Source: Clostridiales bacterium
GTDB lineage: Bacteria > Bacillota > Clostridia > Lachnospirales > Lachnospiraceae
Reading direction: 5' to 3'
DNA length: 45,051 bases
Assembly (NCBI GenBank): GCA_018372435.1
Contig: JAHAJA010000034.1
Coordinates: 1 to 45,051 of the forward strand
Made by a program: the position numbers and the translations under genes. Within the stretch, counting starts at the first letter, position 1, and each line of letters opens with the position of its first letter. Positions 6,470 to 14,217 of the stretch are shown here, one piece after another. The notes under the pieces were generated by a model. That model had not been told where the DNA came from and made no database searches. It saw only the letters and a list, made by a program, of their open reading frames with translations.

Positions 6470-8425
6470 TTACAATCCTGCCATCTTCATAAATTCCTCT
6501 TCTGTAATGATTGGAACATGCAGTTCCTTTGCCTTTTTATTCTTTGAAGAATTAGACATGTTATCATTATTGATAAGGTAATTTGTCTTAGAAGTAACCG
6601 AGCCAGTCACTTTACCACCTTTTGACTCAATCAATTCTTTCACTTCATTACGATTTGCAAAATGTTCTACCGATCCTGTTATAACAAAATTCATATTTTC
6701 AAATATTAAATCAGTCTCATTAACAGCTTCTTCAAATGAAACCTCTTTTAATAAATCATCCACAATCTTTTTGTTTTCTTCTTTTCTAAAGAAACTGATA
6801 AAGGTATCTGCAATAACACCTCCAATCCCTTGAATCTCAACAAGGCTATCAGCTGTTGCACTACGGATTGCTTCTAAGTCATTCTTATACGCTTTACAGA
6901 TTAATTTAGCATTGGATAATCCTACATTCGGGATACCTAAACTATAGATGAATTTAGCTAAGTTTGTATGTCTTGCCTTATCAATAGAAGCAATTAGGTT
7001 GGCATAGGATTTTTCTCCGAATCCTTCCATCTTTGTAATCACATCTTTGTATTTTTCAACATGGAATAAATCTGCTAATTCTTTAATCATTCCCTGCGCG
7101 ATTAACTTTTCTATTGTTGCCTCTGATAATCCTTCGATGTTCATGGCATCTCTTCCAACAAAATGTGTAAAGGATTTAATCTTTTTTGCTAAGCATTCTG
7201 GATTGATACAGTATAAGGATTTTACTCCATTCTCTTGCTTTATCTGCGTCTGACCATGACAGACTGGGCATTCATCTGGCACTACTACACTACCACTTCT
7301 CGTTAGATTCTCTGCGATTTGTGGAATAATCATATTCGCTTTATATACCTTAATTGTATCATCAATACCAAGTTCCAAGGATTCTACGATACTTACGTTA
7401 TGAACGCTTGCACGACTTACTGTAGTTCCTTCAAGTTCGACTGGCTCAAAGATTGCCACTGGATTAATCAAACCAGTACGGGAAGCACTCCATTCAATTT
7501 CCTTAAGTTTTGTTTCTTTTATCTCATCTTGCCATTTGAAAGCAATGGAATCACGAGGGAATTTTGCCGTTGTTCCTAAGGATTTACCGTATGCAATATC
7601 GTCTAATACTAACACAAGTCCATCTGATGGGAAATCATTCGTTACAATTGTGTTTGCAAACCACTTCACCGTATCTGCTAATGATTCTGCCGATACTCGC
7701 TTTGTTTCGACCACATCAAAACCTTGTTCCCCTAACCATTTCATTTGCTCTTCTCTAGAATTATTAAAGTCTACATCTGGAGCGTTCACAAGTGAAAATG
7801 CAAAGAAATGTACATTTCTATCAGCGGTAATCTTATTATTAAGCTGTCTTACACTACCGCTACATAGATTTCGTGGGTTTTTATATTTGGCATCTACATC
7901 TTCGATTTCTGCGTTCATCTTCTCAAAATCAGAGTATTTGATAACCGCTTCTCCTCGAAGTACCAATGTTCCTTTATAATTGATTGCCAATGGGACATTC
8001 TTGAATACTCTCGCATTATTGGTAATAACTTCACCAATCTCCCCATTACCACGGGTTACTGCTTTCACTAGTTTTCCCTCTTGATAAGTCAATACAATCG
8101 TTAATCCATCTAGCTTCCAAGAAAGTAGCCCTTCCTTTGAACCTAACCAGTCACGTAGTACCTCAACTTCTTTCGTTTTATCTAATGATAACATAGCTGA
8201 TTCATGGCGTTCTTTTGGTAATACATTTAAGGCTTCATAGCCAACATTTTGCGTTGGACTGTTTGATAATATGATACCTGTCTCTTTCTCTAATTCTAAT
8301 AACTCATCGTATAGCTTATCATACTCAAAGTTAGTCATAATCTCACGATCTTCTTGGTAATAAGCTTTCCCTGCCTTATTCAGTAACTCAACTCGTTCCT
8401 TTATTTCTTTTAACTTGTCACTCAT
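6470..8425 (-). CDS. ligA: NAD-dependent DNA ligase (LigA family)
   Basis: At 651 residues it is close to the usual LigA length of about 670. The N-terminal Ia domain (YYQEDREI near 19-26, NFEYDKLYDEL near 32-42) binds NMN. The adenylation lysine lies in SWKLDGLTIV near residue 103. The OB fold is followed by a four-cysteine zinc finger (CPVCHG ... CINPEC near 390-412), helix-hairpin-helix repeats (NIEGLSEATIEKL, VEIQGIGGVIADTF) and a C-terminal BRCT domain (NFVITGSVEHF to the end). It seals nicks in duplex DNA using NAD. The motif-I context SWKLDG rather than the usual EPKIDG suggests a divergent or second ligase; whether the genome has a canonical copy cannot be seen here. Confidence 0.92.
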   Translation of the reverse strand: MSDKLKEIKERVELLNKAGKAYYQEDREIMTNFEYDKLYDELLELEKETGIILSNSPTQNVGYEALNVLPKERHESAMLSLDKTKEVEVLRDWLGSKEGLLSWKLDGLTIVLTYQEGKLVKAVTRGNGEIGEVITNNARVFKNVPLAINYKGTLVLRGEAVIKYSDFEKMNAEIEDVDAKYKNPRNLCSGSVRQLNNKITADRNVHFFAFSLVNAPDVDFNNSREEQMKWLGEQGFDVVETKRVSAESLADTVKWFANTIVTNDFPSDGLVLVLDDIAYGKSLGTTAKFPRDSIAFKWQDEIKETKLKEIEWSASRTGLINPVAIFEPVELEGTTVSRASVHNVSIVESLELGIDDTIKVYKANMIIPQIAENLTRSGSVVVPDECPVCHGQTQIKQENGVKSLYCINPECLAKKIKSFTHFVGRDAMNIEGLSEATIEKLIAQGMIKELADLFHVEKYKDVITKMEGFGEKSYANLIASIDKARHTNLAKFIYSLGIPNVGLSNAKLICKAYKNDLEAIRSATADSLVEIQGIGGVIADTFISFFRKEENKKIVDDLLKEVSFEEAVNETDLIFENMNFVITGSVEHFANRNEVKELIESKGGKVTGSVTSKTNYLINNDNMSNSSKNKKAKELHVPIITEEEFMKMAGL

Positions 8426-8476
8426 CGTTTTACCTTGCCTTTCCTAATTTCCTATTACATGGTCGACCTAAAACAA

Positions 8477-8511
8477 GCCAAGCGAAATGTTTATCTCTCT
8501 TTCAGCTTGGC
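8477..8511 (-). terminator. Intrinsic terminator after rluF
   Basis: On the minus strand GCCAAGC pairs with GCTTGGC across a loop of about 21 bases, followed by TTGTTTT. It lies just past the rluF stop and before the ligase gene. Confidence 0.5.
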
Positions 8512-8516
8512 CAATT

Positions 8517-9245
8517 CTATATTAGCTTATATAAATCTTTTAATTCTTGTTCTGTAACCTTTCTCCACGTACCAACTTTCAACTTTCCAAGCTTAATATT
8601 CATAATCCGAACTCTTTGTAATGTAACGACACGAAAGCCGAAGTATTCACACATACGTCGTATCTGCCTGTTTAGTCCTTGTGTTAATACAATGTTGAAG
8701 GTAAATTTATTCACTTGTGTCACTTCACATTTTCTTGTTATTGTATCTAAGATTGGTACTCCTTCTCGCATTCCTTCAAGAAATTTTAGTGTAATCGGCT
8801 TATTCACAGTTACAATATATTCTTTCTCGTGAAAAGTACTTGCTTTTAGTATCTTATTCACAATACTTCCGTCATTGGTTAATAAGATTAGCCCTTCTGA
8901 ATCTTTATCAAGACGTCCAATAGGATATACTCTCTTAGGGTAATTCAAGAAATCTATGATATTATCTGGATCTTCTTTTTGCGCAGTACAAGTTATACCT
9001 CTTGGCTTATTCATTGCAAGAAGAATCAATTCGTTTTCTTTACTGATTACTTTGTTATCATATTTGACCACATCGTTCTCAAAAACTTTCGTACCCATAA
9101 CCGCAACTTCACCGTTAACTTTAATACGACCTTCCTCTACCAAACGATCGGCTTGTCTTCTAGAGCAGATTCCACAATCACTTAGATACTTGTTGACGCG
9201 GATTCCCTCCTGTATATCTTTCTCAATAATTGGTTTTTTCTTCAT
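8517..9245 (-). CDS. rluF: 23S rRNA pseudouridine synthase, RluF type
   Basis: An RsuA/RluB/RluF-family enzyme. It has an N-terminal S4 RNA-binding domain (VNKYLSDCGICSRRQADRLV, then EEGRIKVNGE) and a catalytic domain with the signature PIGRLDKDSEGLILLTNDG, whose aspartate (about residue 113 from the chosen start) is the catalytic base. The stretches NKILKASTFHEKEYIVTVNK and QGLNRQIRRMCEYFG match E. coli RluF closely, which makes pseudouridine 2604 of 23S rRNA. I chose ATG 9245 as the start. A GTG at 9257 directly after the upstream stop is also in frame and would add four residues. The spacing to the upstream secreted-protein gene suggests co-transcription. Confidence 0.9.
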   Translation of the reverse strand: MKKKPIIEKDIQEGIRVNKYLSDCGICSRRQADRLVEEGRIKVNGEVAVMGTKVFENDVVKYDNKVISKENELILLAMNKPRGITCTAQKEDPDNIIDFLNYPKRVYPIGRLDKDSEGLILLTNDGSIVNKILKASTFHEKEYIVTVNKPITLKFLEGMREGVPILDTITRKCEVTQVNKFTFNIVLTQGLNRQIRRMCEYFGFRVVTLQRVRIMNIKLGKLKVGTWRKVTEQELKDLYKLI

Positions 9246-9257
9246 TACTGTACCCAC

Positions 9258-10124
9258 TTAATTATTATCTGATGCTTCTTTTTTACTGCTATCTTTCTTG
9301 TCACTACTCTCAGAATCTTTCTTTGTTGAATCTTTTTTTGTTGATTCCTTTTTTGTAGTTTCTTTTTTTGTTGATTCTTTATCAGTTGACTCAGAATCCT
9401 TTGATTTACTATCATCAGCCTTCTTATCTTGCGTAGCTGATGCATTCGAACGATCTTCCACGAAATTCTTTAAGTCTTCGTCTTTCGTAACAGCCTCGTC
9501 AAGTTTTGTGTTAACGGTATTAATGATATCAATTACAGCTTGTTGAGTTGAAGTTTCTTGAATGAATTTCTGTGTTTCATCATCAATTGCGCCAAGATAG
9601 ATATATGGATTTCCAGACTCATCAAGTTTAATATATAGTCTTGTCATACCTGGTGCCAAAGTATTCACATTTAAGATTTTTAAATCTTCATAAACGTATA
9701 CGATAAAAGAATCTTCCGTTAGCCCGTTTAACGTATAACAAACAATATTCCTATAATCTTCAATATATTCTGATTTTGCACGTAAATCATCTTCATCGAT
9801 TACAGAAGAATCGTTTACTAATGTTCGAAGCGTTTCATAATCACAAGCGACTTTCGCACTCATGTATTTTTTAACTAATTCATTAATAGCGGGATATACG
9901 TCCATACGCAACTCACCGTCACCTGGTTTTCCAACCAATTCAACTTTTTTAGTTTCGTCTGCTGCGATAGCCTCTTCGTCTGTATCGGCATCGGCTAAAG
10001 CGGTAACAGCTGGTTCGTTTGCTTCTTTTTTATCTCTAGGTTTACTTAAAGATAATGTTACCATCCCGATTCCCATAGCACTCATTGATATAATTAATAT
10101 CATTTTTTTATATTTTAATTTCAT
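9258..10124 (-). CDS. Secreted or membrane-anchored protein with Lys/Ser/Thr-rich tail
   Basis: A 288-residue protein. Residues 1-26 form a signal or anchor segment (KLKYKKM then a hydrophobic IILIISMSAMGIGMVTLSL run) with no lipobox cysteine. A folded domain of about residues 65-205 has the pattern of a nuclear-transport-factor-2-like fold (YPAINELVKKYMSAKVACDY ... DSFIVYVYEDLKILN); that fold call is tentative. Residues 235-288 are low complexity, built of repeats of the type (S/T)KK(E/D)(S/T), and probably extend outside the membrane toward the wall. The function is unknown. A strong AAAGGAG site precedes the ATG. The same gene next to a pseudouridine synthase gene may be a conserved pair, which I cannot verify here. 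Confidence 0.75.
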   Translation of the reverse strand: MKLKYKKMILIISMSAMGIGMVTLSLSKPRDKKEANEPAVTALADADTDEEAIAADETKKVELVGKPGDGELRMDVYPAINELVKKYMSAKVACDYETLRTLVNDSSVIDEDDLRAKSEYIEDYRNIVCYTLNGLTEDSFIVYVYEDLKILNVNTLAPGMTRLYIKLDESGNPYIYLGAIDDETQKFIQETSTQQAVIDIINTVNTKLDEAVTKDEDLKNFVEDRSNASATQDKKADDSKSKDSESTDKESTKKETTKKESTKKDSTKKDSESSDKKDSSKKEASDNN

Positions 10125-10321
10125 CGAAATTCTCCTTTATCTGCTTTGTGCAGTCAACAAATATCAAACTGTTCATTTTCTATATTTTTACATTATTGTA
10201 TATAGTCTCTAGTTAACATTTTAGCAAAATTGTCTAAAAAAATCAACATAATAATTATGTTTCTTTTAACATCCACGTAATAATTTTAATGCTTTTGTAA
10301 TGTTTTTTTCTAGCTAGCAAC

Positions 10322-10350
10322 TTTACATTCTGATTATTATCAAGTATAAT
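10322..10350 (+). promoter_or_regulatory. Promoter of tRNA-Arg
   Basis: TTTACA (10322-10327), a 17-base spacer and TATAAT (10345-10350) place the start of transcription near 10357, about 34 bases before the tRNA. The rest of 10125-10390 is AT-rich and shows no gene. Confidence 0.75.
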
Positions 10351-10390
10351 GTCATAGGTATATATATTCTCATTATTTCGAGAATCCTTT

Positions 10391-10464
10391 GCACCTGTAG
10401 CTCAGTTGGATAGAGCATAGGCCTCCGACGCCTAGGGTCGCAGGTTCGAATCCTGTTAGGTGCA
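10391..10464 (+). tRNA. tRNA-Arg (anticodon CCG)
   Basis: A complete 74-base cloverleaf. The acceptor stem GCACCTG pairs with TAGGTGC (one G-T pair), the D-arm is GCTC...GAGC, the anticodon stem is TAGGC/GCCTA with loop CTCCGAC and anticodon CCG, and the T-arm is GCAGG-TTCGAAT-CCTGT. The discriminator base is A. The 3' CCA is not encoded. It reads the rare codon CGG. Confidence 0.96.
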
Positions 10465-10480
10465 TATAATTTAGATACCA

Positions 10481-10515
10481 AAAAAGGTACGATTGGTTTT
10501 CCATCGTACCTTTTT
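10481..10515. terminator. Bidirectional terminator between tRNA-Arg and the DUF5688 gene
   Basis: AAAAAGGTACGAT pairs with ATCGTACCTTTTT around a 9-base loop. The T-tract on each strand lets it serve both the plus-strand tRNA and the minus-strand gene ending at 10551. Confidence 0.85.
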
Positions 10516-10550
10516 AATGTGCTTTACAACTATATCATATTATAACCTGA

Positions 10551-11474
10551 TTACACTGTAAGTTCTTTACGTAATCTGTCATAATAGTATACGCTAGTAG
10601 ACAACACTTCCTCTTTTGCAACCTGTGTTTCATTCACTTCATTTACCATCTGGATTAATTGGGATTTATCAATTTCTTCTTGAAAAGGTACTAGAATAAC
10701 TTCATGAATACTACTTGGTAGTATATAGACATTGGATTTAATTGTATTAGAGAAATTCTCGATTACTTCCGGATATAACAAAGCACTAGCTCCGTTAATA
10801 CCATTTGAATTAGATAGAATATACATGGAATGTGGTGATTCAAATTGAAACGGGATTTCTTGTTCATGATCCTCGTCTACAATTTCTTCTTTCATCGGTT
10901 CAAACATATCTTGTAAAACATCTTCCATCGTTTTGATGCTTGACGGGAACAACCTCGGTGTGTTAACACCTGCTAATTGATATAGCTCTCTTACTGTAAG
11001 GTTCCAACCCTCCATTAATTCTCTCGTTATAATGAAAGAGCCAATTCCATCATCATTATTGCGTACTAAACAATGAAAGGTAATTGCTAAATCAACAATT
11101 TGCATGAACGGTACCCCTTCTAATCGCTTTTTATTACTCTTACGATTTACCAGTCGATAGATCACTTTGTCTTTCCACCGTTCCAAACTCATATCTTCTG
11201 TTGCTTCATCTAATGAATTCTCCCTCATTGTTATGACACGTAATTCCACAATTTCCTTACATAATCTCGGAATGGATTCGCCTTGAAGATACCGATCATA
11301 ATAAGGGTTTAGATAGATGGTAGGAGATACTCTTTCTCCCTCTTTCATCAAGATAACTCCATTTAGCTCTACATCATTGTTTTTCATAATAGAATGAAAT
11401 TGAACTTGATAGTTTGATGTAACCATTTGCTCTATGCATGCTTGCATATGAGCTAAAAAATCTTCATATTGCAT
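10551..11474 (-). CDS. DUF5688 family protein
   Basis: This 307-residue cytoplasmic protein has no membrane segment and matches the DUF5688 pattern common in Lachnospiraceae. It begins with a helix, YEDFLAHMQACIEQM, has a PTIYLNPYYDRYLQG stretch near 51-65, and near 175 carries the NTPRLFP and MEDVL blocks that I associate with this family. The C-terminal half contains MYILSNSNGINGASALLYP, which is also typical. The biochemical role is unknown; no catalytic motif is evident. An AAGGAGG site sits 4 bases before the ATG. It lies 41 bases after the YhhN-like gene, so the two may be co-transcribed. Confidence 0.8.
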   Translation of the reverse strand: MQYEDFLAHMQACIEQMVTSNYQVQFHSIMKNNDVELNGVILMKEGERVSPTIYLNPYYDRYLQGESIPRLCKEIVELRVITMRENSLDEATEDMSLERWKDKVIYRLVNRKSNKKRLEGVPFMQIVDLAITFHCLVRNNDDGIGSFIITRELMEGWNLTVRELYQLAGVNTPRLFPSSIKTMEDVLQDMFEPMKEEIVDEDHEQEIPFQFESPHSMYILSNSNGINGASALLYPEVIENFSNTIKSNVYILPSSIHEVILVPFQEEIDKSQLIQMVNEVNETQVAKEEVLSTSVYYYDRLRKELTV

Positions 11475-11515
11475 ATGACCTCCTTAAATAGTAAAATGAT
11501 ATTTTCTGTTATATT

Positions 11516-12217
11516 TTACCATTTATTATCAGTTTTTGCAATCACTTTCGATGCACTTCTTCCTGCATGTGCAATTAACACCTGCGAAGGTAGATAATAG
11601 AACCACATGGCTACAGTTGCAATTGCATATATAGTCTGATATACCTTTGAGGAACCAAAACTTAGATAATCACCGGCATTGAAGATAGCTACATGGATAT
11701 CACACAATAAGAACAATGTCATACCAATTGCAAAGAGTTTCCTCTCCTTTCCTTCTTTGCTGCGAACCCATGAGCCCAAAACATTACTTACCAGATGAAC
11801 AAAATAATAGATGGACAAGATTAACACAATATCAAGGCCAGTGTGCAAACGTGCAAAAAGTCCCAAGAGAATACCACCAACAATACAAAGCTGTATTCCT
11901 TCTTTGATTACAAACTGCCTTCTATCCTTGCTACAATAGATACTATAAATCGTCTGTACAACACAAAAGCTTAACATACCAGCTGCGAACGAATCCGTAA
12001 GCAGCAAAAAATAATCCGACACCACAGTAAAAAAAAGACCTGCCACAATGTACACAGATCTTTCTCTTTTCTTACCAAGTATCACATATAAAAAACATAA
12101 GATGATACTTGCATACTTAATCCTCGAGCTCATCCCTGCATAACGATCACAGACATCAAGTATCATAAATGTTATATAGTTTATGATTTGAAGGCTCCAA
12201 AATAAGTATGATATCAT
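11516..12217 (-). CDS. YhhN-like multi-pass membrane protein (lysoplasmalogenase family)
   Basis: A 233-residue integral membrane protein with about seven or eight hydrophobic helices. Two short segments recall the YhhN/TMEM86 family: VSDYFLLLTDSFAAGMLSF near 64-82, with the buried aspartate of the first family motif, and FLLCDIHVAIFNAG near 174-187, with the second. Family members cleave the vinyl-ether bond of lysoplasmalogens, and plasmalogens are present in many anaerobic clostridia, so the role is plausible. The match is remote and the substrate is unproven. AAGGAG lies before the ATG. Confidence 0.55.
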   Translation of the reverse strand: MISYLFWSLQIINYITFMILDVCDRYAGMSSRIKYASIILCFLYVILGKKRERSVYIVAGLFFTVVSDYFLLLTDSFAAGMLSFCVVQTIYSIYCSKDRRQFVIKEGIQLCIVGGILLGLFARLHTGLDIVLILSIYYFVHLVSNVLGSWVRSKEGKERKLFAIGMTLFLLCDIHVAIFNAGDYLSFGSSKVYQTIYAIATVAMWFYYLPSQVLIAHAGRSASKVIAKTDNKW

Positions 12218-12268
12218 CTTATTACTCCTTATATTCTTTACTATTCGTATTTCTTTTATAAATAGAAA

Positions 12269-13852
12269 CTACATTTCATTATTATATTTTCCAAGTAATT
12301 CATTCGCATCAGCTTTTGGTAAAGGTTTACTATATAAGAAACCTTGTGCCAACTTACAATCTACACTTCGTAAGAAGTCAGCTTGTGCCTCGTATTCGAC
12401 TCCTTCAGCAACTACATTCATCTCTAGATTTCTTGCTAAATTAATGATACTAGAAACAATCTTTTGGTCACATTGATTTTCAATCAAACGATCTAAGAAA
12501 CTCTTATCAATCTTTAGATTGCTTACTGGTAACATACGTAGGTAATTCATAGCAGAGTATCCTGTACCAAAATCATCAAGAGAAAAACGTACTCCAAAAG
12601 CTTTAATCTGTTCGATAACATCAATGGAATATTCAATATTATCTAACACTACTGTTTCTGTAATCTCTAACTCTAAATTAGTTGAATTAATTCCTGTTGT
12701 TTCAAGGGTTTCCTTTACCATGCCAACTAAATCTGTATCAAAGAACTGTCTCCCAGATAGATTGACAGACATTGTAATATTAGTAAAACCATTGTTTTCC
12801 CAACGTTTTAGTTGTTTACAGGCTTCTTGCATCACCCATTTGCCAATAGGAACAATTAAACCGGTTTGTTCAGCAATCGGTATGAATTCTCCTGGCCCAA
12901 TAAGCCCTTTTACAGGATGATTCCATCTAACAAGTGCTTCAAACCCCGCAATTGCATTGGTTTCTAGATCAATCTGTGCTTGATAGAATACTTCGAATTC
13001 ATCATGATCTATGGCTTGTCTAAGCTCTGATTGCATCTCGATCTTATTCATTAATCGATCGTTAATACTCTCATTATAGAAACAATATGTATTCTTTCCG
13101 TTTTCCTTTGCAGTATACATTGCCAAATCAACATTCTTGATTAAACTCTGTGTTGTTTTACCATCTCTTGGTGCATATGCCACACCTATACTAATTGTTA
13201 CGAAGAATTCTTTTAATGACAATACGAAGGGATACGAAAAAACTTTCTGTATCTTACGAATCTTCTCTTCATATAAACCGATGTCTCCAATATTCTGTGA
13301 CAATACAATGAATTCATCTCCACCAAAACGTGCTAGATAGTCATTCTCATCAATTGCCTGTTTTAAACGGTGCGTAACATCAATTAGTAGTTCATCCCCA
13401 TAAGAATGTCCAAGGACATCATTAATATTCTTAAAATTGTCCAAATCAATATACATTACCGCAACAACTTCTTCTTTTCGGAGCGTGTTCATAACATGAT
13501 CCAGTCGTTCTGAAAAGGCTGTCCTATTCGGAAGCTCTGTTAGATAATCCGTATATGCAATCTTTCTATTATTTTCTTCACTACGCTTTAACTCTTCATA
13601 CTTTGTTGATAATTCCTTTTGCGTTAAGGATACTTCCTTATAGGCAATCTCAAGTTTACTATAACTTTCTTTCAGTCTAGCTTCGGTTAAACTAGCATGA
13701 TATTGCGCATCCTTACCTTTTTTAATAGCAATAATAAGTGCTATTATAACAAGTATCAATGCGACAAATACTACAATTAATATATTCCATAATGTCGTAT
13801 CAATTTCATAAATAGTGTTTCCACTACCTAGTATGCCAAACTCCATAGTCAT
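12269..13852 (-). CDS. Membrane-anchored GGDEF-EAL protein (cyclic-di-GMP turnover)
   Basis: The 527-residue protein has a short outside N terminus, one membrane helix at about 22-43, a coiled coil at about 48-95, a GGDEF domain (about 97-260) and an EAL domain (about 270-525). The GGDEF loop ARFGGDEFIVL (GGDEF at 177-181) is intact, so cyclase activity is possible; there is no RxxD inhibitory site just before it. The EAL domain keeps EAL at 305-307 (FEALVRW), the asparagine motif MSVNLSGRQF, LEITE, and DDFGTGYS, so phosphodiesterase activity is also possible. There is no sensory domain. It is divergent from the LacI-like/GGDEF gene across a 365-base intergenic region. Confidence 0.92.
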   Translation of the reverse strand: MTMEFGILGSGNTIYEIDTTLWNILIVVFVALILVIIALIIAIKKGKDAQYHASLTEARLKESYSKLEIAYKEVSLTQKELSTKYEELKRSEENNRKIAYTDYLTELPNRTAFSERLDHVMNTLRKEEVVAVMYIDLDNFKNINDVLGHSYGDELLIDVTHRLKQAIDENDYLARFGGDEFIVLSQNIGDIGLYEEKIRKIQKVFSYPFVLSLKEFFVTISIGVAYAPRDGKTTQSLIKNVDLAMYTAKENGKNTYCFYNESINDRLMNKIEMQSELRQAIDHDEFEVFYQAQIDLETNAIAGFEALVRWNHPVKGLIGPGEFIPIAEQTGLIVPIGKWVMQEACKQLKRWENNGFTNITMSVNLSGRQFFDTDLVGMVKETLETTGINSTNLELEITETVVLDNIEYSIDVIEQIKAFGVRFSLDDFGTGYSAMNYLRMLPVSNLKIDKSFLDRLIENQCDQKIVSSIINLARNLEMNVVAEGVEYEAQADFLRSVDCKLAQGFLYSKPLPKADANELLGKYNNEM

Positions 13853-14136
13853 GACATATTACCTCCCCTGAAAACTTCAGTACCAATCTACTAGATAATG
13901 ATATCTTACTGATTATATCATAGTTTATAGTCCTTTCCAACTTATTTTATCTTTCAGAATTTTCAAATCCATATTTTCTATATATTAAATAATTCATAGC
14001 AACAATAATAGTGCATATTTACTATATACGTAATTTTTATAGCAAAAAGTAACAAGTCGTGTAAAACTATCAGTTAAATTGAATTTTATAATTTTTGTAT
14101 TATTTCTTAATATTTACAGCTTTTTTATTATTCATT

Positions 14137-14186
14137 TTGCAATATTTATAAAATATGTTATAATATACATTGTGTAAATTGCACAA
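14137..14186 (+). promoter_or_regulatory. Promoter with an operator-like dyad for the LacI-like sensor gene
   Basis: TTGCAA (14137-14142), 16 bases, and an extended TGTTATAAT (-10 at 14159-14164). A 17-base near-palindrome, TTGTGTAAATTGCACAA (14170-14186), covers the expected transcription start, where a repressor would block initiation. The gene's ribosome site GGGAG is at 14206-14210. The rest of 13853-14217 is AT-rich without another gene. Confidence 0.65.
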
Positions 14187-14217
14187 AATTAACAACAATT
14201 AATTTGGGAGTGTTTAT

